Assembly: GCF_001598555.1 (NCBI RefSeq)
Contig: NZ_BCZE01000009.1
Location: forward strand, 62,001 to 126,000
DNA: 64,000 bases
Origin: Novosphingobium rosa NBRC 15208
GTDB lineage: Bacteria > Pseudomonadota > Alphaproteobacteria > Sphingomonadales > Sphingomonadaceae
Reading direction: 5' to 3'
In this document: piece by piece, positions 60,454 to 64,000 of the stretch
Layout: every line of letters begins with the position of its first letter
How positions within the stretch are numbered: position 1 is the stretch's first letter
Program-made: the position numbers and the translations under genes
The notes under the pieces: model-generated
Databases searched by the model: none
Told to the model about the DNA's origin: nothing
The model's input: only the letters and a program-made list of their open reading frames with translations

Positions 60454-62064
60454 TCAGGGGTGCGGCGCTTCTTGCGGATAGAGCGCGATCAGGGCGCGGG
60501 TGACGCCATTGGTCCAGCCGAAGCCGTCCTGCACGGGGTATTCGCCGCCGCCACCGGCTTCTCCGGTTTCGATGTTGTATTTCTCGACCATGCGCCCGGT
60601 GCGGTTGTAGAAGGCCGCGACGGTGCCGATCCAGCGATGCGCCAGATCCCTCGCCAGTTCCTCCTGACCGTTGCGATGCAGGCCCGCGATGGCCACCCAG
60701 GTCAGCGGCGCCCAGCCATTGGGTTGATCCCACTGCTGGCCGTTCTGATTGGTGGTGGTGCGCAGGCCCCCGGGGGCGAGCAGGGCGCTGCGCGTCAGCC
60801 TGGCGGTGGCCTGCACCTGAGCCGGTGTCGCGAGGCCAACGAACAGCGGATAGAGCATGGCGGCGGAAACCACCTTGGTCGGCTGTTTGGTGCTGCTGTC
60901 CCAATCGACGAAGCGCTGTTCCGGCGCAGACCACAGCCATTTGCTGATTGCCGCCTTGCGGGCCTCGGCCTTGCGCGTGAAATCCTGTGCGCAGGCCGTA
61001 TCGCCCAAAGCCTTGCAGCGGCGAGCAATCGAAACCTCCAGATTCCACATCAGGCTGTTGAGATCCACTGGCACAATATCGGTGGTGTGGATCGTCGAGA
61101 GCGTCTTTTCATCGCGCAGCCAGCGCGAGCTGTAATCCCAGCCGCTCTCGGCCCCGGCGCGCAGATCGCGGTTGGTCTGTCCCGCCGGACGGGGGGCGGC
61201 CTGCGCGGAGGTGGCGACATCCTCGGCATAGGACTCATCGCGCGGCGTGTCGCGGGCATCCCAATAGCGGTTGAGCAGGCTGCCATCGGGCATGCGGATC
61301 ACATGCTGGCAGGCGCCCTCCTTGGTCAGGCAGGTGGAGCCGGCCATCCAATAGGCATGTTCACCCTTGAGCGCGGCAAGGCGCTGGCGGGCCAGCACCG
61401 GATCCTTATTGTCCGAAAGGTCCATCATCAGCGCCAGAAACGGCGGCTGCGAACGCGAGAGATAATAGCTGCGCGTGCCATTGGGAATATGGCCGTAACG
61501 CTCGATCATGCTGGTGAAATTGGCCAGCATGGAATCGATCAGCGGCTGCTCGCCATCCTCTTTAAGGCCCAGCATGGTGAAGTAGCTGTCCCAGTAATAC
61601 ATCTCCTGATAGCGGCCGCCCGCCACCACATAGGCATAGGGCAGCTGCAGCAGGGATGAGCCGGGCGTGGCGGCCATCGGCGGCTTGGCCAGAATGGGCC
61701 AGAGCGCGCGGATATGCTCCAGCATCGTCAGCTTGTGCTGATCCTCGCCGCCGATCTTGCGGAAATGCTTCGCGACGAAAGCGCTGAGCGCCTCCTTGCC
61801 CTGCGGATTTTCGGCCTTGTAGGCGGCCATGGTCGCTGCCGGGCCGTCGAGCGGAACCATATCGGCAAAGGTCTTGCTGTCAGGGAAGACGCGGGCGAGT
61901 TCCACGGCGCGATAGAGGTCGCCATAGGTGTCCTCAGGCGTTCCAGCCTTCTGCGAGATGGTTTCAACGCGCTGGGCGGCAACGGACAAAGGCTGGGCGG
62001 CGACAGGCGCACCGGAAAGCGCCAGCGCCAGAGCGGCGAGGGAGAGCAGGGGGGCTTTGGTCAT
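60454..62064 (-). CDS. treA: Periplasmic alpha,alpha-trehalase (GH37)
   Basis: 536 residues. A signal peptide (LLSLAALALALSGAPVAAQ) is followed by a GH37 (alpha/alpha)6 barrel. Signature 1 is GGRYQEMYYWDSY and signature 2 is QQWDQPNGWAPLTW; the catalytic acid pair lies within the DSYFTMLG and WEKY/EKYNIETG-type loops. It hydrolyses trehalose to two glucose in the periplasm. ATG 62064 precedes the signal peptide; the TTG at 62100 is less likely. A TonB-dependent receptor gene lies upstream on the same strand, suggesting trehalose uptake and use. Confidence 0.93.
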   Translation of the reverse strand: MTKAPLLSLAALALALSGAPVAAQPLSVAAQRVETISQKAGTPEDTYGDLYRAVELARVFPDSKTFADMVPLDGPAATMAAYKAENPQGKEALSAFVAKHFRKIGGEDQHKLTMLEHIRALWPILAKPPMAATPGSSLLQLPYAYVVAGGRYQEMYYWDSYFTMLGLKEDGEQPLIDSMLANFTSMIERYGHIPNGTRSYYLSRSQPPFLALMMDLSDNKDPVLARQRLAALKGEHAYWMAGSTCLTKEGACQHVIRMPDGSLLNRYWDARDTPRDESYAEDVATSAQAAPRPAGQTNRDLRAGAESGWDYSSRWLRDEKTLSTIHTTDIVPVDLNSLMWNLEVSIARRCKALGDTACAQDFTRKAEARKAAISKWLWSAPEQRFVDWDSSTKQPTKVVSAAMLYPLFVGLATPAQVQATARLTRSALLAPGGLRTTTNQNGQQWDQPNGWAPLTWVAIAGLHRNGQEELARDLAHRWIGTVAAFYNRTGRMVEKYNIETGEAGGGGEYPVQDGFGWTNGVTRALIALYPQEAPHP

Positions 62065-62085
62065 GGTGCGGACACTCAAGGGAAA

Positions 62086-62118
62086 GGGCCGGTCGGACAA
62101 GGAAAATCCGACCGGCCC
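62086..62118 (-). terminator. Hairpin between the TonB receptor and trehalase genes
   Basis: 12-bp perfect stem GGGCCGGTCGGA with its complement and a 9-nt loop, 14 nt after the receptor stop and followed on the minus strand by TTTCCC. It may terminate or attenuate transcription into the trehalase gene. Confidence 0.6.
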
Positions 62119-62132
62119 GCAGGTTTACACGA

Positions 62133-64000
62133 TCAGAACTTGTAGGCGGCGGTGATCGTCCCGTGGCGTCCGAAGATCGGGCGGCCAAGGAAGTAGCCGT
62201 TGGTGTTGGCCGAGCCCACGGTGCGGACGTTGCCCTCGGTCAGGGCCAGCGTGTTGGTCACGTTCTCCACCGTCGCCTGGATCGAGAAGCGGTCGCTCAC
62301 ATCCAGCGAGGCGCCCAGATCCAGCGTGTTGTAGCTGCCCAGCGGCTGCTGGTTCTCCAGATCGGCGAAGCGGTTGCCGATATGGGTGAAGGTGCCGAAG
62401 ATGCGCGCCTTACCCCATGCCGTGCGCTGGGTGTAGGAGGGCGTGAAGGCCACCTGGAACTGCGGCTGGCGGTTGACCTGATGCCCGGAATTGGTTCCGA
62501 AATCGAGGAACTTGCCATTCTGCCACACGCCGCGCGCGGCCAGCTGCAGACCCTCGACGGGGCGCAGCGCGCCTTCGAACTCCACGCCGTAAGCGCGCGA
62601 TCCGCCGAACTGCACCACATTCTGCTCCACGCCATTGATGACGCGAATGTCCTGGAAGACCAGATTGTGGAAGCGGTTGTAGAAACCGGTCAGATAGAGG
62701 TCATAGAGCTTCTTGGAGGTCTTGATGCCGATCTCATACTGGTCGGCGGTCTGCGGCTTGATGTTCTGCAGGCTGGTGGCATTGCCGCGCAGATCGTCGA
62801 ACTGGGGCATCAGGGCGCCATGGTTGGCGCGCAGGAAGCCGTTGAGCTGGCGGTTGAAGGCGTAATCGGCGCCGGCGGTCCAGCTCACCTGCGTCTTGCC
62901 GTAACGCACATCGCTATAGGTGCCGTTGAGATAGGTCGCGCCATTGTTGTAGGCCGTCAGCGGATTGTTATCGAGATCGCCCGTCGAGCTGTTCTCATAG
63001 TGATCGGTCATCGAGACATGCTCGACACGCACGCCGCCATCCAGACGCAGCTTGCCGATCTGCCATTCATCGCTGAGGTATCCGGCCACATTGTCGCTGA
63101 CGTAATAGGCGTTCACGTCATAGCTGTTGGCGCTGGTGAAGCCGTTGCGCGTCAGGATCGTGCCGTTGTTGAGCGAGGCATTGAGCACGCGGGCCTGCGG
63201 CTCGAGCGCCAGCAGGATGTTGTTGCCCAGATACCAGACGTCATGATCCGTCACATGCGCGACATAGCCGCCCAGCGTCAGCGTGTTGCCCTCGAAGATC
63301 TTGCGCGAGAGCTTCAGCTCGTCGGTCAGGCTCTGGATATGCTTCTGCACCGACCAGATGCCAGCCTGAATGGTCTGCTGGTCACCCGAAAGCGCCACGC
63401 CGCTGTCGGCATAGCTGACCGTGCCCGTGCCGCCCGCCCCGGCGAGATATTGCGAGACGGTCTGCGGATTGCTGCCGGTGAACAGGGCAAAGGTGTTCGA
63501 CGTGCCCTTGGTGAAGTTGAAGTTGTTTTGCAGTTGGAAGGCGCCGAAATCATAGCTGAAGGTGCTGCCCGCCGTCCACACATTGGCGCCTCGACCCTTC
63601 GACAGGTCCACGCCCAGCTTCTGCGTCGGCCCGCCATTGACGCTCGGCCCGGTCTCGATCAGCGTGTTGCGGATCTCGCGGCCCACCAGCGTGTCGGTGC
63701 GCGCGTCGAAACCGGGAAAGGTCGAGAAGGTGCCGTTCCCGGTCTGGAGCAACGGCATGGGTGCATAGAAAGCGTTCTGGTCACTGAGGTAACGGCCATA
63801 GACGTTCAGCTTGCCCGCATCGAAAGTGTGGGTCAGGCTGCCGGTGATCTGGCCGCCCTGATCGCCGTTGAAGCCGGTGTGGCGGAAACCGTCCGAATAG
63901 CGATAGAAGCCGCCGATCATATAGGTGGTGTTGTCGGTGATCGGGCCCTGGGCCACGGCATCGACGCGATAGGTGCCCTCGGTGCCATAGGTGGCGCGCA
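62133..64000 (-). CDS. TonB-dependent outer-membrane receptor, C-terminal part (5' end outside window)
   Basis: The frame is open past the right edge, so the N-terminal plug and signal peptide are missing and only about 620 residues of the C-terminal beta-barrel are seen. Barrel signatures: repeated strands such as TLDLGASLDVSDRFSIQATVE near the end, the last strand ending with an aromatic (ITAAYKF, the terminal Phe typical of outer-membrane barrels), and RVEHVSMTDHYENS-like loops. Such receptors import scarce substrates using TonB energy. With trehalase just downstream the cargo may be a trehalose-type sugar, but this is inference. Confidence 0.88.
   Translation of the reverse strand, partial: RATYGTEGTYRVDAVAQGPITDNTTYMIGGFYRYSDGFRHTGFNGDQGGQITGSLTHTFDAGKLNVYGRYLSDQNAFYAPMPLLQTGNGTFSTFPGFDARTDTLVGREIRNTLIETGPSVNGGPTQKLGVDLSKGRGANVWTAGSTFSYDFGAFQLQNNFNFTKGTSNTFALFTGSNPQTVSQYLAGAGGTGTVSYADSGVALSGDQQTIQAGIWSVQKHIQSLTDELKLSRKIFEGNTLTLGGYVAHVTDHDVWYLGNNILLALEPQARVLNASLNNGTILTRNGFTSANSYDVNAYYVSDNVAGYLSDEWQIGKLRLDGGVRVEHVSMTDHYENSSTGDLDNNPLTAYNNGATYLNGTYSDVRYGKTQVSWTAGADYAFNRQLNGFLRANHGALMPQFDDLRGNATSLQNIKPQTADQYEIGIKTSKKLYDLYLTGFYNRFHNLVFQDIRVINGVEQNVVQFGGSRAYGVEFEGALRPVEGLQLAARGVWQNGKFLDFGTNSGHQVNRQPQFQVAFTPSYTQRTAWGKARIFGTFTHIGNRFADLENQQPLGSYNTLDLGASLDVSDRFSIQATVENVTNTLALTEGNVRTVGSANTNGYFLGRPIFGRHGTITAAYKF

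Overview
This is 64 kb of GC-rich (roughly two-thirds G+C) bacterial chromosome carrying almost only vertically inherited, housekeeping-type genes. Gene content and order point to an alphaproteobacterium of the Sphingomonadales, most likely Novosphingobium or a close relative. The pointers are the NDUFA12-like/DUF2155/aat cluster, tRNA-Trp ahead of secE-nusG-rplK-rplA, dnaG-rpoD with an acidic sigma-70 spacer, a RibB protein with an N-terminal helix-turn-helix, and a TonB-dependent receptor next to a sugar hydrolase. This assignment is inferred from gene families, not from a database search. No prophage, insertion sequence, integrase, CRISPR array or rRNA is visible.

Layout. 1-8 kb: 3' end of a TonB-like protein, acetyl-CoA synthetase, an XpaC-like/TelA pair, a polysaccharide pyruvyl transferase and a stand-alone fatty acyl-AMP ligase. 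8-11 kb: recX, an NDUFA12-family protein, a DUF2155 lipoprotein, aat and tRNA-Trp. 11-17 kb: a PAP2 protein and an unknown polytopic membrane protein, then secE, nusG, rplK, rplA. 17-29 kb: yqgE, a cinA-type gene, rimO, a LysM/M23 protein, surE, serS, an FAD-dependent protein, an L,D-transpeptidase and a YezD-like gene with a striking promoter. 29-35 kb: a LysR regulator, a MASE1-PAS-GGDEF protein, a single-domain response regulator, a BrkB-family protein and a SRPBCC membrane protein. 35-45 kb, nearly all on the minus strand: rpsD, trmJ-like, nrdR, glyA, rpiB, rpoD, dnaG and a yqeY-like gene. 45-54 kb: carA, a small secreted-protein gene, carB, greA, three small envelope-type proteins and eno. 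54-64 kb: a MarR-type regulator, an M13 peptidase, ribH, HTH-ribB, sdaA, a GH37 trehalase and the 3' part of a TonB-dependent receptor.

The most notable non-coding structure is a family of five intergenic repeats (four complete, one half), each lying between two convergent genes. A complete unit is about 190-230 bp. It has two distinguishable ends, each ending in a strong GC-rich hairpin, and an inner palindrome. The family looks like a non-autonomous element that now sits at gene 3' ends and may terminate transcription from both sides. Other regulatory candidates are paired 19-bp palindromes at the yezD promoter, a T-N11-A palindrome between the LysR gene and its divergent neighbour, an 18-bp palindrome just upstream of HTH-ribB, and a 27-nt inverted repeat upstream of the MarR-type gene. 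Two gene arrangements also stand out: a secreted-protein gene overlapping both carA and carB, and a C-terminal tail of Aat encoded antisense to the DUF2155 gene.
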